A stretch of DNA of 64,000 bases from Bromus sterilis (taxonomy: Eukaryota; Streptophyta; Magnoliopsida; Poales; Poaceae). Position numbers and translations under genes: made by a program. Shown here piece after piece: positions 35,491 to 47,893 of the stretch. Positions within the stretch are counted from its first letter, which is position 1, and every line of letters begins with the position of its first letter. A model generated the notes under the pieces. The model was not told the origin of the DNA, ran no database searches, and worked only from the letters and a program-made list of their open reading frames with translations. The stretch covers positions 6,944,001 through 7,008,000 of the forward strand of contig OX465596.1 in the NCBI GenBank assembly GCA_950022295.1. The letters run 5' to 3'.

Positions 35491-35705
35491 ATAGCAGATC
35501 TGCCATTCGTGCCTTAGAATAGAAGCAGAGCACCAACATAGGAGCATAGAACAGGGGAAAGACGGGAGTAGTATCATATTTACCTCTTTCTTGATTGCTG
35601 GGTGTGGATGTGGTTAGAAGCCGTGGGCGCTGGTGTTGCTTCCTTGGAAGCTGAATCAGGAGGAGCCTTTCGATTGGGATCTAGGTCACGGTTGAGGCAG
35701 GAAGA

Positions 35706-35715
35706 GGTTTTATAT
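35706..35715 (-). promoter_or_regulatory. TATA box of Helitron gene c
   Basis: Minus strand CATATAAAACC, followed after about 30 bases by CCGTGACCTAGATCCCAATCG. That stretch recurs in near-identical form downstream of the gene d TATA box. Confidence 0.55.
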
Positions 35716-36211
35716 GGATGGGATAGAGAGGATGCTTGGAACATATAGATGGGCTGCAGCTCAGTGGGCTTGCTATTTTGTCCTTATGGGCTTAAAGACG
35801 AGGTTGTGGAAATCCACAAACCTGTTTAGGTCAAGAGGCAGGGAAGGAGAAGGCTTGAGGCAAGGTGGATGAAGGCTTTTAAGTGGGAAGGCTGGTATAC
35901 TATTGTATTGTCTGTTTATGTATTGCTGTGTTTTTGTACTAACCAAATGGGGTATTCGGATAGTAGTGATTCCAGCTGACCTATTTAACCAGTCGAAAAC
36001 AGGCAACCAGAACGATGCAGAAGAGAATGGGGCTATAGGTGATGCATGAGCAGTATATAGCACATAGGAAAAAGATTCCATAGTTTAGATAAGCTTGCAT
36101 TGTATTGAAGAAGCGCAAGTTCGATGGCCCCTTGGTACATCATAAATAATATACATGGTACATATATTACAAAGTTTTAATGGTTTTTCTTGGGATCAGA
36201 TGATGATGCTA

Positions 36212-37584
36212 TCATCTCCCTAGCGAAACAGGGCCCTGCGCGCGTGAGTGGCATGATCCTTGTGCAGGTTCCTAGAATAAAAAAGAGCACAAGTGAGGTT
36301 GCATATCTGTATTGTAGGAGAAAGCAATAGGTTGCTTGCTTACGTAGGATGCGTGTCGCTTCGGTTAGAGTTTGATCCAGTTATACCTCTTGTTCCTTCG
36401 TTGATCTGCATGGGCTAGCCACAAGTATAATAATCAGTAAAACGTGTAAGCAACGTGGGTTATTTGCTAAACTAATATTTGATAAGGGTCCACAATCATC
36501 TAGTAGTTTAAAAGGAATGGAGAAATCGGGTGTGAGCAAAAGTATTATAGAAAAAGTTAGCACCTATTATTTTTTAGTTGGGTTTTGGTATTTTCTTGGT
36601 ATACATATGCAAGTGGTTGTAGTTGTTAAAAAAAACAACAGGTTGTTATCATCAGTGGTGTTCATGGGATGCAACTGTCTCAGCCGTGAAATAGTATAGT
36701 AGCATACAACTATTAATTTATTCACCACTTCATGATGATGCAAATATGTTGTTACTGGTTTGTATCCCAAACTATCTTAGTATTGGAGAGTTTGGCGTAA
36801 ACACGAATATGCGTAAAGATGTACTAGGATAAGCATGTACCTCTTGTGCAAGATGGCTGACAACTGTTTGGTGCTGGGCAGATTTTTCTTGAAGACTGGA
36901 AATTTCTTTCTTTAAGGCTGCTAGTTCTTGTTCCTGCCTAATTATTTCATGGTGAAACATGTCTGATGAGGACCTAGCCTGAGCTAATTCGCCCCTGCAT
37001 TTCACAAGGTCTTTCTCTAAGGATTCTAGTTTTTTCTTTTGCCTAGCGGTACTATGTTGAAACATATCTGACCAAGCCCTAGCTTGAGACAGATCCTTGC
37101 GGCACTTGACAAGATTAGCATAGTTCAGATCATCTATAATTACAACTTTGACTGTCTGCATATAAATTAGAGCATTATGACTTGCCGATTCCATAGCTGC
37201 TTCTTTTGTAGAGCAATATTCTCCAGAGAAATATTTTGTAAGCAAATGGGGTATGTTTACTTCAGGTGGAACATGGATCTGTATGATAGAAAGGTAACCT
37301 AGGCCATCTTCTTCATAGTTAACTGATTGGGTAATTGTGAGTTTAAGAGCAGCAGAAGCTAGTTGGAGCATGAGGGTCCTGCTTACAGGAACACTTCTTG
37401 GACCAAGCTATAGCATGAATAAAGAATTGTAAGTAGAAAACCTTAAATTTGGTAATGAACAAAACATCCTGCCTGTAGAAATTTGAATGCAATGAAGCAA
37501 GCAAAAGGCTGTAGCACAACTGAAGTCTTGGAGGGTAGGGAAACTTACATCGTGAAAGAAGGGAAGGACGAAGTCCTCATCCAT
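36212..37584 (-). CDS. Helitron gene d: intact-looking dsRBD-like and coiled-coil protein
   Basis: Three exons with canonical splice sites fit without a stop. Exon 1 is 37584-37549 (12 codons, MDEDFVLPFFHD, donor GTAAGT). Exon 2 is 37407-36841 (acceptor CTATAG, 189 codons, donor GTACAT). Exon 3 is 36271-36212 (acceptor TTCTAG, stop TGA). Exon 2 has the family domain (LMLQLASAALKLT, GYLSIIQIHVPP, STKEAAMESASHNALIYM, and DDLNY in place of DYNY). A coiled coil follows, made of a 35-residue repeat with LVKCR..L.QAR..SDMF, present twice. A minus-strand TATA box is at 37712-37719. An extra exon between 2 and 3 cannot be excluded. The function is unknown; RNA binding would be a guess from the fold. 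Confidence 0.55.
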
Positions 37585-37711
37585 TTAAGAAGAGCTTGTA
37601 ATCGCCTGTAGCACTGGATAGAAGAGCGTGCAAAGAAAGGATTTGTGTAGGAGGCAATAGGGAGGGTAGGTCGATTGATTGAGATCTAGGTCATATCTTA
37701 GGCAGCTGCTC

Positions 37712-37719
37712 TTATATAT
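37712..37719 (-). promoter_or_regulatory. TATA box of Helitron gene d
   Basis: Minus strand CCATATATAAGAGC about 130 bases upstream of the ATG at 37584. The following stretch TGACCTAGATCTCAATC copies the 5'UTR of gene c. Confidence 0.6.
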
Positions 37720-38202
37720 GGACTATTGGTGTGGGGGTCTGTGAGAGAGCCTGCAATTTTTATGGGCCTTTGCAGCTTATGGTGTTGGGCTTTTGCCCAT
37801 ATAGTTGATCTTTAGACGAGGGGAGGCGCGCTGGGTGGTCATCCAAAGCATACGCCAGTTGCCTATTGTATATTAGTAAATGTAAGAAAAGTGTTTTTTC
37901 ACATGCTAATTAGTAAGCCATATTTACGTTTTAACTGGCAAATTTCTCAGGAGAGCAACTGCTTGTTCCTTATATTTGTTTGAAAATAAACAAGATATAG
38001 CACCGTCCATTGCAAAGGGTTAAATAAGAAGAATGTACGAATGCTTGAGCAGGTTAGTTTCATCCGCACTACTGATTCAAAAGTATACCCGGCAGCCTGT
38101 TTGGAACTGCTTTGCATACAATTTAAGAGGACTATTAATATAGCAATCCTGATACACATTGCTAATAAGCAGGATCACAGAGAAAGCCCACATATGTTTC
38201 TC

Positions 38203-39848
38203 TTAGATAGGATAGACAGTCATACGGATCCCGTTGGATGTGCATCCAAAAGCGAAGGCGTAGACATGGCCTTCCTTCATTCTTGCCTGCTTGAAGAAGG
38301 TAGTCCAGTTTGTTGTTATAGTTGCTCTATCATCAAGACCTTTAACAAGTCGCGCCATTACATGCGTACTACCATAGCCATTGCTGATTAGCAGTTCATC
38401 ATGGGTGGCATGCATGTGTGGGAAGATGTTTTCACGCGAGAACTGCGTACTAAAATACTGCCGATGAGGGAAAAAGTTAATCAGTGGACGAGGGTGCAGC
38501 ATATCACTGAATGTAACAAGGGAAAAGATGCATGGGAAGTTACCATCCTTTTTCCAGGAGTTGCGAAAGTCTTTGTCATGTGGCACACGTAGTAGTAGGA
38601 AGGTGTTTTTTTGCTGGTAATTATGCGTCTTAGGTTTTTTACATTGGTGTTGTATAGGGTAACCTGATTTCCCCACACACAATAGTCGCTGAACTCATCT
38701 ATGTAGTGGAGGTGCGGCTTGACTGTATAAATCGACAAGATAAAGAAGTATTAGGTTGGTCCCTTTCAAGTAAATTTTTTGGTTTTCTTACCGCGGATTA
38801 TGCATGCCTTTTTTTTCAAGTGGATCTGTTTGCTCTTAGCCCCAGGTTGTGAGCTTGGCATCTGGTAACGGTGAGTGTACTTGGCGTTTTTTTTATGCTT
38901 CTGACATAGCAATGTACCTGTACAAAACAAGCAAATGAGAGTTTGAGGTGTGGTGAATCAGTTGTCCTAATATGTAGTTAGAAAGCAATATGATTACCAG
39001 AAGATCTGGTCTGAATCCGTGTCATATAGACATCAGCAACATCAGTGTTTATATCAAGTGGTTCTTGTTTAATTGTTGTTCCCTGCAATTAATAGGAAAG
39101 CACAGAACTTTAGGAATGTCTTTGTAAATAGAGATATGAAAAGCTAACAAAAGAATGATAAAGTTTGATACGAATGTGTTTGATTTGATTGAAGTTGACT
39201 AACAAAAGAACGATAAAGTTTGATACGAATGGGTTTGATTTAATTGAAGTTGATTTTATTGGAAATCAATTAAGTTCACGTTGGTAGTCAATGCACCTCA
39301 AGCAATTGACCCCAGGCTGTATAGGAACGATCTATAGAGGTATGACTTCTTTTGGTCGCTAAAAGAGAGGGGTCAGAAGCAAGTTATTAGGCTGGATCAA
39401 TTAAGCTCACGGCCTTAGGGCATGCATTGAATTTTTTTGATCCATGTTATGCAAAGAGGCCGAGGTAAAATACACAGCCCATGTAGAAGTAATTGCGGGT
39501 CGATGTTTGCATTGTAAGGGAACAAGTAGAGCGAATTCTATTTGTTGTTAACTGCAGGAAAAATAAATTAGGTGGTGTTCTATCGTTGTTCTACGAAGGG
39601 TCAATAGGAGCATCTTCAGCTTATTAGATTGCTCTCTCTTATTTCGATTGCCTAGTAAGAAAGTATAAGTAGGTAAGAAGAAGACATACATGTAGTTGAG
39701 GGGGTGGCTGGTTGTTGCTGGAGGAGCCGTCTTGCATCATCGACGAACGGGGCGGCTGGATCTCGGTGCGCCCTTGAGCGCGTTGCGTCGCGACTGAGTA
39801 CCTCGAGAAGCCTCGCTGATCATCGGGAGAGCGCGGGTGCCTTGGCAT
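38203..39848 (-). pseudogene. Helitron gene e: probable B3-domain protein, four exons, one frameshift
   Basis: Exons: 39848-39690 (MPRHPRSPDDQRGFSRYSV.., arginine/serine/proline-rich), 39082-38998, 38917-38792 (ends in a basic KKKACIIR stretch) and about 38724-38203. Junction phases agree and all sites are GT-AG. The last exon starts VKPHLHYIDEFSDYCVWG, then shifts frame between about 38560 and 38520. The other frame has FFPHRQYFSTQFSRENIF, DDRATITTNWTTFF, MKEGHVYAFAF and MTVYPI. This order resembles a plant B3 DNA-binding domain of the REM type (ITxxWxxF, a G before a hydrophobic strand). Such proteins bind DNA in the nucleus. The assignment is by pattern; no search was made. Confidence 0.5.
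39144..39253. repeat. 55-bp tandem duplication
   Basis: CTAACAAAAGAATGATAAAG... (39144-39198) is repeated at 39199-39253 with about three substitutions, upstream of gene e exon 2 within its intron. Confidence 0.85.
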
Positions 39849-39859
39849 TGCACCAGCGT

Positions 39860-40735
39860 CTTTGCGGGCTGAAGAGAGGGGTCACCGGCGCAGGCGAACT
39901 GGGCAGTGCGGCGGCGGATCTAGGGAAGAAGTTCTAACCTAGTGAGCAAGGAGAGGAATGGTTGCGTCTTAATTATGACAGGCTCTACTTCTCTCGCTCG
40001 TGTATGGACTATGGGCTGTAAAGTGGGGGAAGCCCATTGCCTGGATGGGTACACAAAAATATTACATCTGGTAGTTGAGGTTAAATTGTGTATAGTTTTA
40101 GATTTAGTAAATAGATTGTGAAGGTATTTTAACTGGCTATAATTCGATGATAGCCAATATAAAATTATATTTTACCATATTTTTGAGCCGGGGCTTAAAA
40201 ACTATTTGTGTTGTGGTTCAAGTTTGATTGTTCTCGTATACAATTAAATGAACTGTACTTGCGTATAAACATGTTGGAGTACCGTGAGGCTGGAAGTCCG
40301 TAGCTATCGACCTCATTGTGCAGTCGATAAATCAATCTTGTAGTCTCAGTATGCCGCTCACTATTGAGCAACGATGGAAGTTTATGCCAGAGAATATATA
40401 GGCAATGAACCTGGTGAATATTTTAATTTTTAGGGAGTCTTTGTAGCACAACCTTGTGGAAAAAAACCTAGTGCACCTGAAATAAGCTAGAAATATTATT
40501 AGAATAGAAATCCTCAATCTTACATTTCTTCCTGCAGGCAATGAATTTAAGAACTATCGATTTGTGAGAAAAAAAAACACATATCACATAAACAGATGAG
40601 TAAGGGATTTTAAGAAACTCATAACTATCACTGCTGGGTACTACCTTCTCCGACGACTTTAACCCCTAGAGATTAGAGAAGAAGGTTCAATGATAAAGGG
40701 AATAGGTTTGTGGGAGAAAAAGTAAAGGAGGGGGC
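39860..40735. other. Intergenic stretch in Helitron, upstream of gene e
   Basis: Contains the presumed promoter of gene e close to 39900-40030. No coding sequence recognised in the remainder. Confidence 0.35.
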
Positions 40736-41065
40736 TTACGAAAGAATGAGCATCGTCGCCGCCGGAGACGCTTTCGTTCCCTGATAAGCCTTCATGTGCT
40801 CAGCTCGCCGGGATCGTCTGGAAGAGGAGCGGTTGGGCGCATGGTTGTCGGTGGCACCACCCTCATCTTCTTTCTTCTCTCTCACGTCGTCTCTATCTCT
40901 TCGTCTATAGGTTGCTGGCGATGCAGGTGTTGCATCCAATATGACCTGCCGATCGGGGTGTGGCATGGGAGTTTTTTTAGGTGGTCGGAGAGAGGTGGCA
41001 GGCAGCATGGGAGTGAGGACCCGGCGGTGTGGTAGGGGAGGATGCAGGTGTGGAGGATTGGGCAC
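40736..41065 (-). CDS. Possible first exon of an unrecognised Helitron gene
   Basis: A 109-residue frame, proline-rich at the start and arginine/aspartate-rich later (RRRDRDDVREKKEDEGG). It lies on the same strand as its neighbours, and a possible donor (TTTC|GTAAGC) lies at its end. It has no recognised domain. The composition resembles exon 1 of gene e (basic, disordered). Could be chance in GC-rich 5' sequence. Confidence 0.25.
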   Translation of the reverse strand: MPNPPHLHPPLPHRRVLTPMLPATSLRPPKKTPMPHPDRQVILDATPASPATYRRRDRDDVREKKEDEGGATDNHAPNRSSSRRSRRAEHMKAYQGTKASPAATMLILS

Positions 41066-41672
41066 CCACGAGATCTAGCGGCTCGTGTAGGTTGCCTTTG
41101 AGGGGGGGCATGAGCCCTCATGAGTCCCTTGACCTTTAAGATTAAAATGAGAGGTCCTCTAGTTAATCTAGTAAAAGTGTGAGCGCAACTACTGTTTTTT
41201 TTGCCCCAAAGCATTAAAACTGAAACAAAATATGTTTATCTGCTCTTTCAAGATACCCCAAACAAGTAGTGTACAAGTCATTGGTTAATGAACAACATAC
41301 ATTCGTATGCATCACCATACCGTAGAAACTGAGTATGATTTACTCTTGGAAAATAAAACAAGCGGGGAAACAAATGAATGTTAATTACAAGTAGTATGCA
41401 ATAGTGGAATTACTGCATTAGAGGCATCAACATGTATGCAAGCATCACCTAATTAAAGTAGCATTAGTACTCAGTCACGGAGAGTTCCATCGCTTAGATA
41501 GGCATACTAGTATTCTAGCACATGAGGTGAACTTGGACTTAATAGAACCCAGTAAATACAATTTATTACCTAGAGTTCTTACTACCGTAAGGAAGTAAGA
41601 TCTTATAATTAAAAGCTACACACATAGATGTTAACAAGGGTTATAGGCAGCATAATAGGGTAGAGGGATTTC
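41066..41672. other. Intergenic stretch in Helitron
   Basis: AT-rich, no gene seen. It includes the 3' side of gene f. Confidence 0.35.
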
Positions 41673-42405
41673 CTATGGAGACCGAACATAGTAACGGTAG
41701 TCGCCATCAATATCTTGATGATAGTCTTCGTCGGAATCTCCGCCAGATGGGCCACTGTACGCTGGTTCTGTAAGATCATCTTCAAATCCGATTTCCTTTT
41801 CGAGGAGGGAGGTCTGCATGTTTTTGGTGGTATTTTGCAAGGCGACAACTTCACTGTGTATTTTGAAAAGAGCTTGCTTCAGATCAGAAGGAGACATCAC
41901 TATAGAGCGGTCTAAGGCAACACCAGCAAGACCATGGATTTTGTTTGCTGCAGTGCGAACTTCTTCAGCATAATTGGAAGCTTCTCGAGCCAGCGCACAG
42001 TTTTTTTGTGCCAACTCCTTGATTTCTTTTGATTTCTCTAGCAGCGTGGCTGATCTTTCCTTGGAGGGTTTTTTCTCTTGCTCTAACTGGTAATAGTTGT
42101 AGTCAACCAGCACTTTCTTTTCAACGGTCTCCATATATTTAATTACTACATCAGCTGCACGGTTCATTGATATTTCCCTATCCAGACATAAAGGACCTGC
42201 TAGCGTGATTTGGCATGCTGATGAGCGGCAAAGGTCGTTTGAATGTTGAAATTGAACTTGTGTTTTATAGCCACCCTGAACAAGCTGCTGAACATGGTAA
42301 ACTGGTTGTGGAAGACCAAGTTTGGCAAACATTGCTTCTGCAAGAGATACAGTTGACAGTTCAACCCACTCCATGAGCGTTGTTTGAAAAGCCGAATTTA
42401 TAGAG
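41673..42405 (-). CDS. Helitron gene f: dsRBD-like domain with coiled-coil and acidic tail
   Basis: The main coding exon starts after a canonical acceptor (GTTGCAG) at 42405, with ATG at 42374, and runs open to a stop at 41673. Domain: SLAEAMFAKLGLPQPVYHVQQ, GGYKTQVQFQ, SMNRAADVVIKYMETVEKKVLVDYNYYQL, with a perfect D-Y-N-Y. A charged helical stretch follows (residues about 105-200, with LAQKNCALAREASNYAEEV), then an acidic tail (GGDSDEDYHQDIDGDY). A 5'UTR exon ending GCAG|GTAAATTCC at 42887 and a weak TATA (43057-43064) lie upstream. The frame has no defect. RNA or protein binding is possible but unproven. Confidence 0.5.
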
Positions 42406-43079
42406 CTGCAACATCGTTGGAGCGGAGTGATTACTATCAAGATGAATATACATAATTTATGCATTGAGATTGTAATGCTTCCTAGGAAATACATGATGAA
42501 ACAATTATGCACAAAACCGAGCATTAGTTCAGTACAAGAAGGCATGCAGAAGCATAAAAAAATATAGGTCTGGGTGTCTATATCCAGTTTAGTGCAGAGG
42601 TTATGTAAACAAAGTTGGATCTGTAGGAGCGAAATACTGAGCTGAACCGCGCTTGTAGTCATAGAATCAGCAAGATGCATCACTCTAGCATAAGCACATT
42701 CTTAATTGCATGGCATTCAACTACCAAAAAATTAACAATGGTGTGGTTGAAGCAGGAATGAATGGCTTTCGACCAAGAGCAGAAACTAATATTGGATCTA
42801 GTAAATTAGCCAAGCAGAGGTGTACCGTCGAGCTTCAGTACAGATTTGCAGCAGGACAAGCAGGCCGTATGTAAAAGGGAATTTACCTGCGAATTCACAA
42901 GTCCTCGCCGGCGAAAGGGTGCCTTTGCCGTAGGTTAGGGCAGGCGGAGAGGAGATCCAGGCATAGACAAAAGGGGAAGAGCTAACAAGCTGAAGGGAGA
43001 AGATAGGATAAGGAGGGGGGTTGGTGGATGTTGTGGACACAGTAGCGTATGCGGGGGATAAATATGGGTTGGTTCGTTG

Positions 43080-44332
43080 GGTCGTGAGGGAGGCCAGCCC
43101 GTGCCGCTGCTACATGCACGGTATGCTGACGGGCCTGGCTTTGCACTTGTATACCTGGATGGGCCAAAGTATATATCCAAAGCAAATATTTCCAATCCAG
43201 CCATTAGGGGCATCAAATGCCACTGAAGTGATTAGATATTGTCTTATCCCCTAACTGCAGACTTTAAGTTTTTTTCAATCTGACGCAAGTAGCGTAACCA
43301 CGAGTTAAGAATAAGTATAATATTGATAATACAGGATCAACAATGCATGTAAATAAACTCTGATTAATGTATGTAGAACAACTCCCATGTAGTTTAGCTT
43401 AAGGGTATAAAAATCCACTCAACACAGACCTGCATCGAAGCCACTGTGCAAGCTTATCTGTGAACAAAAAAAATGATGTTACGTACAACATGAACACTCA
43501 GTAGCAGACCTTACATAATAATGTGCATGTAATTTTAGACCAGGAGGGGTCATCGGCTATTAGTAGTCCTGGCTTATTCCTATAAAATGGGTAGCACAAC
43601 AACAAAATGGACCGAGTATATTGGTTTTGACTTACATCAGTTCGTACCGGTCGTACGAAGGAGGCACAGATCCGTGATGTGCTTAATGATGTTCTCGTTA
43701 AAACGGCCTAAGTACATTGTTTGTCAAAATATATGTTTTTTGGGTGCTACGTGATCTTGCTTTCCTATGGCATATCTCTCAAAAGTAAGTTATTAAAGAA
43801 ATAGGAGTTCATGGTAAATGAAAGAAACAAGTATGCGTATAGACGGTAAAACGCCTAATAATAGATCCTTCAAGCAACGGGACCCAATGATATTTACAAT
43901 GAGTGGAAATTGTCATAAGGAGGGAGATGAAGCAGAACGGGCCAACAACGGGGCATACCATGCAAGTCTAGATAGGGGAGTTGCCATGACAAAGGACTGA
44001 CATAGGTTTTCAGTTTCTAATGCCTTTGCCTTACAAAGCTGCACAAAATACATTAGGTGCATGCTCAAAAGTACGATGCACCGAGTCTCGCCCGACCCGA
44101 CGTTCAGAACGTTGGTGCATCACAGAGCTACTTTAAAGCTGTGCTTAGGAACAGATCAATCCATTGATCGAGACATCTGCTTAAGCAAGCTGAATACACT
44201 GGAGACCCTGAGTAAGAGGGTAAAGCGTATTATTGTTAAGCAATTACTAAGTATGAATGGCTTCACAAGGAATGAATTGCAGATAATGTTGAGGTTACCT
44301 TATGTACATAGCAAGGCTAGCCCATGTAAGGA
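43080..44332. other. Intergenic stretch in Helitron, RPA-like gene to gene f
   Basis: No coding sequence recognised. It may include the 3'UTR of the RPA1-like gene and the promoter of gene f. Confidence 0.4.
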
Positions 44333-47300
44333 CTACTGCTTTGCTTTCTTTGTAGCGGCCGCCGCCTTGGCACCAGCGTTTGACCTGAGGTATAGACACA
44401 ACCAATAAGCTGTTTATGGGAGCTGGTAAAAAGCGTTTCCGTATAACTTAGCAGTGCATAGGAGTAAAAAGGAGGACAAACTATGGGAAGAGAAAAGAAG
44501 AAGTGTAAGAGAACAAAAGTGATCATGTGCTTAATTTTATTTATTACATGTAGAGACATTGATATCTAGAGGTGTATCCAAGTGATGTACCTATGTACTT
44601 GAAGGTAAACAGATTGAACCAAAGGTTGTATAATATGTTTGAAGCTATCAAAAAACTGGGCTTGTAGCATGTAGAATGAATTAATGCACATACCAAGGGA
44701 TTTTGCAGGCCGGAGGAACAACTACAGTTGTACGTGAAAGGCGTAAGGATAAAAATGTCAAGCAACAAGAAGAAGAAAAATAATCTGTACGGTACAGAAT
44801 ACAGTTTTGTGGTGAAGACTTTTTTTTATGAAGCACGGAGATAATGTTAATATAGAAGAATTGACTGGCCATGAAAAAAAAGAAGGCGGCTCCATATATA
44901 GAAAGTACGGTCCGCTATGCTGAATAGTACATGTAGGTAAAGCAGGACAAGAAGTATGATAGTAGTTTTTGGCTAAAATAACTAACTATGAGTATTTACC
45001 TTTTGGTTTTTGGGTGGCCTGGAAGATCCTTTTCATCTTCACTGACAATGGTTTCAGTTGGCTGAAAAACCTGGGTAATTTGCTGGCATCAAATGCCACT
45101 GTATAAGAAGTCAACTGTGGACAAGAAGGAAGGAATTTCATGTAAAGAGAGGCACTAACAGCAGGTGTGGCTATAGCTGGAAGAACATTTTTAGTAGGAG
45201 CACTCTCCATGTTGTCCACAGGAAGACCGGTACAAGGAGCTGGCAGGGCAAGCTCCATAGCTTTGGCAGGCGAAAGCAAGAGTTTGCGCCGAACACTCTT
45301 TGGGCATGGTGATTTGCTGCGATTGTAAATAGGAAACTATTAATTAACTGGAGGAAAATATTGATTAACAGAATGCACAACTGGTCTAGGGGAGTACTGC
45401 CACCTAGGCGTTTTAGTCGTAGGAGCTGGACTTTTTCCTTTGAAAGCAGATAGAGGAGTATGCATCTGTCAACCAGGCAATGTAATAATTAGATAACCGG
45501 GAAATGAGCATAAGAAAAGTATCAGTAGTACACGGACCTCATCCATAGGTAGTACAGTCAGCATGGATGTTCCCATAGGGGAAGAGGCTAGCATGTGCAA
45601 TGCCTCATTTGACCCCCCTGCAGAAGAGGATGTCTCAGATGCATGTGCTGCACCAGGCGACCCCAAGGGTACCAAATCCGGTTTGAAGCAGTGGTCAATC
45701 CTGGTAACTTGGAATGACAGTTCGGTGCTTGTAGGCTGGAAACTCTTGTTGGAGATGGAAACTACGAGGCTATATGTTTGAGTCACAGCGCGGGAAATCT
45801 CAACTGGCATGACAACATCACCCCCCCCCCATCTGAACGAGTTCATGCGTGTCTACAAAACCTGGGTAATTATTCTGGATCAAAGTCATCAGTGCCTTGC
45901 CAGTAAGACTTTTTGCAGCTCTATCAAAGAACATAAATTCTGCCTCGGCGGTGTCGTTACTGCCGAAAGTGCAAATACAGAACCTAAAATGTAGGAATAG
46001 AAGGAAATGATAAGATATACAACATATAGACGAGGGTATGATTTTTTTTTTAAAGAACTCACGAAGGATCTGCACTAATGGAAGGGCAAGTACGGTCTAA
46101 GCAACGGTAGACTCTTCCAGAGGTATAAGCTGTTTTATGACAGCTACGACATGACAGGAACCACCAACGGCTGTCAGAGCCTAGCCTTGTAATAGTAACC
46201 TTAACGAGGAACTGTTTCTTCTGCATTGAGGGCAGGAAATGGAATGTAATCAAAGTGGAGGCATAAACAAAGCATGGAAAGGGCAAAGGAACAAAGATTA
46301 GGAGTACCAGATTATCAAACGGGTCAAGAGCCAACAATTCTTTGACACTCATTTCAACAGGAGCTTCACGGACAGGCGCCGCAACCAGTGGGGGTTCTCC
46401 TACGACCTGACAAGCAATGGGAGGGAGACCTTTTGGAAGGCTGCAGGGGAAATTAACAAGGGCATCGTTAAAAAAAGTTTGATACATATTATGCCAATCA
46501 CAGAATGAACAGCTGTACCTAGCGCGCAGGGAATTTATCTCTGGCAAATCCTCATTTATGTACCAACGGCACGCAGAGTTTCCACTCAGGCCTTTAGTAC
46601 CTACTGATGGACACAATGACATGAGAACTTGAAGTAAGCTGGGACACCAAGTAAAGAGGCAAGCTAGTTCCAGGCAAGGAAAAATGACCTTGATACATTT
46701 TTGGCAAGGTTCCAACAAATATAGCAATTACAGGTTCCACCTCACTTGCTGCACAAACTTCTGCCGCCTCAAATTCACGAGCCCGAGCACCCCAGAGAAC
46801 CAACTTGATCTGCTTTCCTCTGAAACAAAGCACAAACAATTGAAGAGAAGGACACAAGATAGTAGAGCTGTAACTAACATAACAATGGGACGTACGATTG
46901 ATCCTGTAAGACGGTAGTCCTAGTATCTGAAGGCGCAGCCCGGTACTGAGAATGGACAACGATGATGTCTGTAACTGTAGTGATCCGGCCAATAACATTT
47001 GTGCAAGACGAGTAAATGTTTCAAGCACACAATACCAGTAAAAAGGAGCGAGGACCTGGTTATAAATAGCGCATTGCAACTAACCAAGGAAGCGCGGGGT
47101 TTGTGTAGTTGGAATTGGGATATCCGGAAACGATATGAGGTTGTAAGTACAGTACGAGTATCCTTCTTCAACACCAGGTTTTGGGACAATAGTGCTAAAG
47201 CGGGTGAACTGCATCATAAATGGGCTCTCGACAGCCCGGTAATTGTCCCTTGATGGTTTACACATGAACCTCCTGATGCTATAAACCTTTCCTTCCTCTA

Positions 47301-47589
47301 GGATGTCTTTGAAGTGCTTTGATGGGCCAGGAGGAAGTTGGCCAAACATGTGCGTGCCCTGCAATTAGTAACTGAAAGTAAGAGACGTATGTAAGCAGAG
47401 ACAGTATAGACAGAGCACATATACGGCTTAACAAACCTATTTGTCAAGGACTACAATGTCTGTATGCTGGACCGGGCCATCATCAGTTGCACCTCGGTAG
47501 ACCCAAATGCGAGAAACCAAGACCTCAACATTGAAGTTCATTGATCTGTCATGGAGCTCTGACAAGAGGCTTATTGCTGCGCCTGCCAT
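44333..47589 (-). pseudogene. RPA1-like single-strand DNA-binding protein of the Helitron
   Basis: Multi-exon gene resembling plant RPA1. Exon 1 (ATG 47589) encodes FNVEVLVSRIWVYRG; exon 2 (47358-47085) has HMFGQLPPGPSKHFKDILEEGKVYSIRRF (DNA-binding domain A, DUF223 type). Further exons give QIKLVLWGARAREFEA, GLSGNSACRWYINEDLPEI, and the C-terminal zinc domain VKVTITRLGSDSRWW ... LSCRSCHKTAY ... CLDRTCP (four cysteines) with FMFFDRAAKSLTGKAL. It ends AKAAAATKKAKQ, a basic tail, at 44333. RPA-like proteins are a usual companion of plant Helitrons and would coat single-stranded transposition intermediates. Damage: TAG at 47437-47439 at the exon 1 end (CAG would restore the usual Gln-Gly) and a frameshift at a run of ten C (45821-45830). 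Confidence 0.8.
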
Positions 47590-47893
47590 CTATCGGGATG
47601 CATTATATAAGTTTTCAGGCATGGGTAAGATGGGTCAAAGCAGAATCCGAGCCTGACACAGCACTAAACATAAGCTAATTTAATTGTTCAAAACCAAAAA
47701 AAGGAAAAAGCAGGCGTAAAAACGAACCATGTGCTTGGGTTGCAAAAGAGCACTAACACGCACATGACGAGCAACAAAATGAAGAGCGAACAGATAGAAA
47801 CCACAGCGGAACTGTGCAAGTATTGGAAACAAGGAAGAATATATACACACAAAATAGAAGCTTATATATAGTATAAACTATCACCGACAGTAT

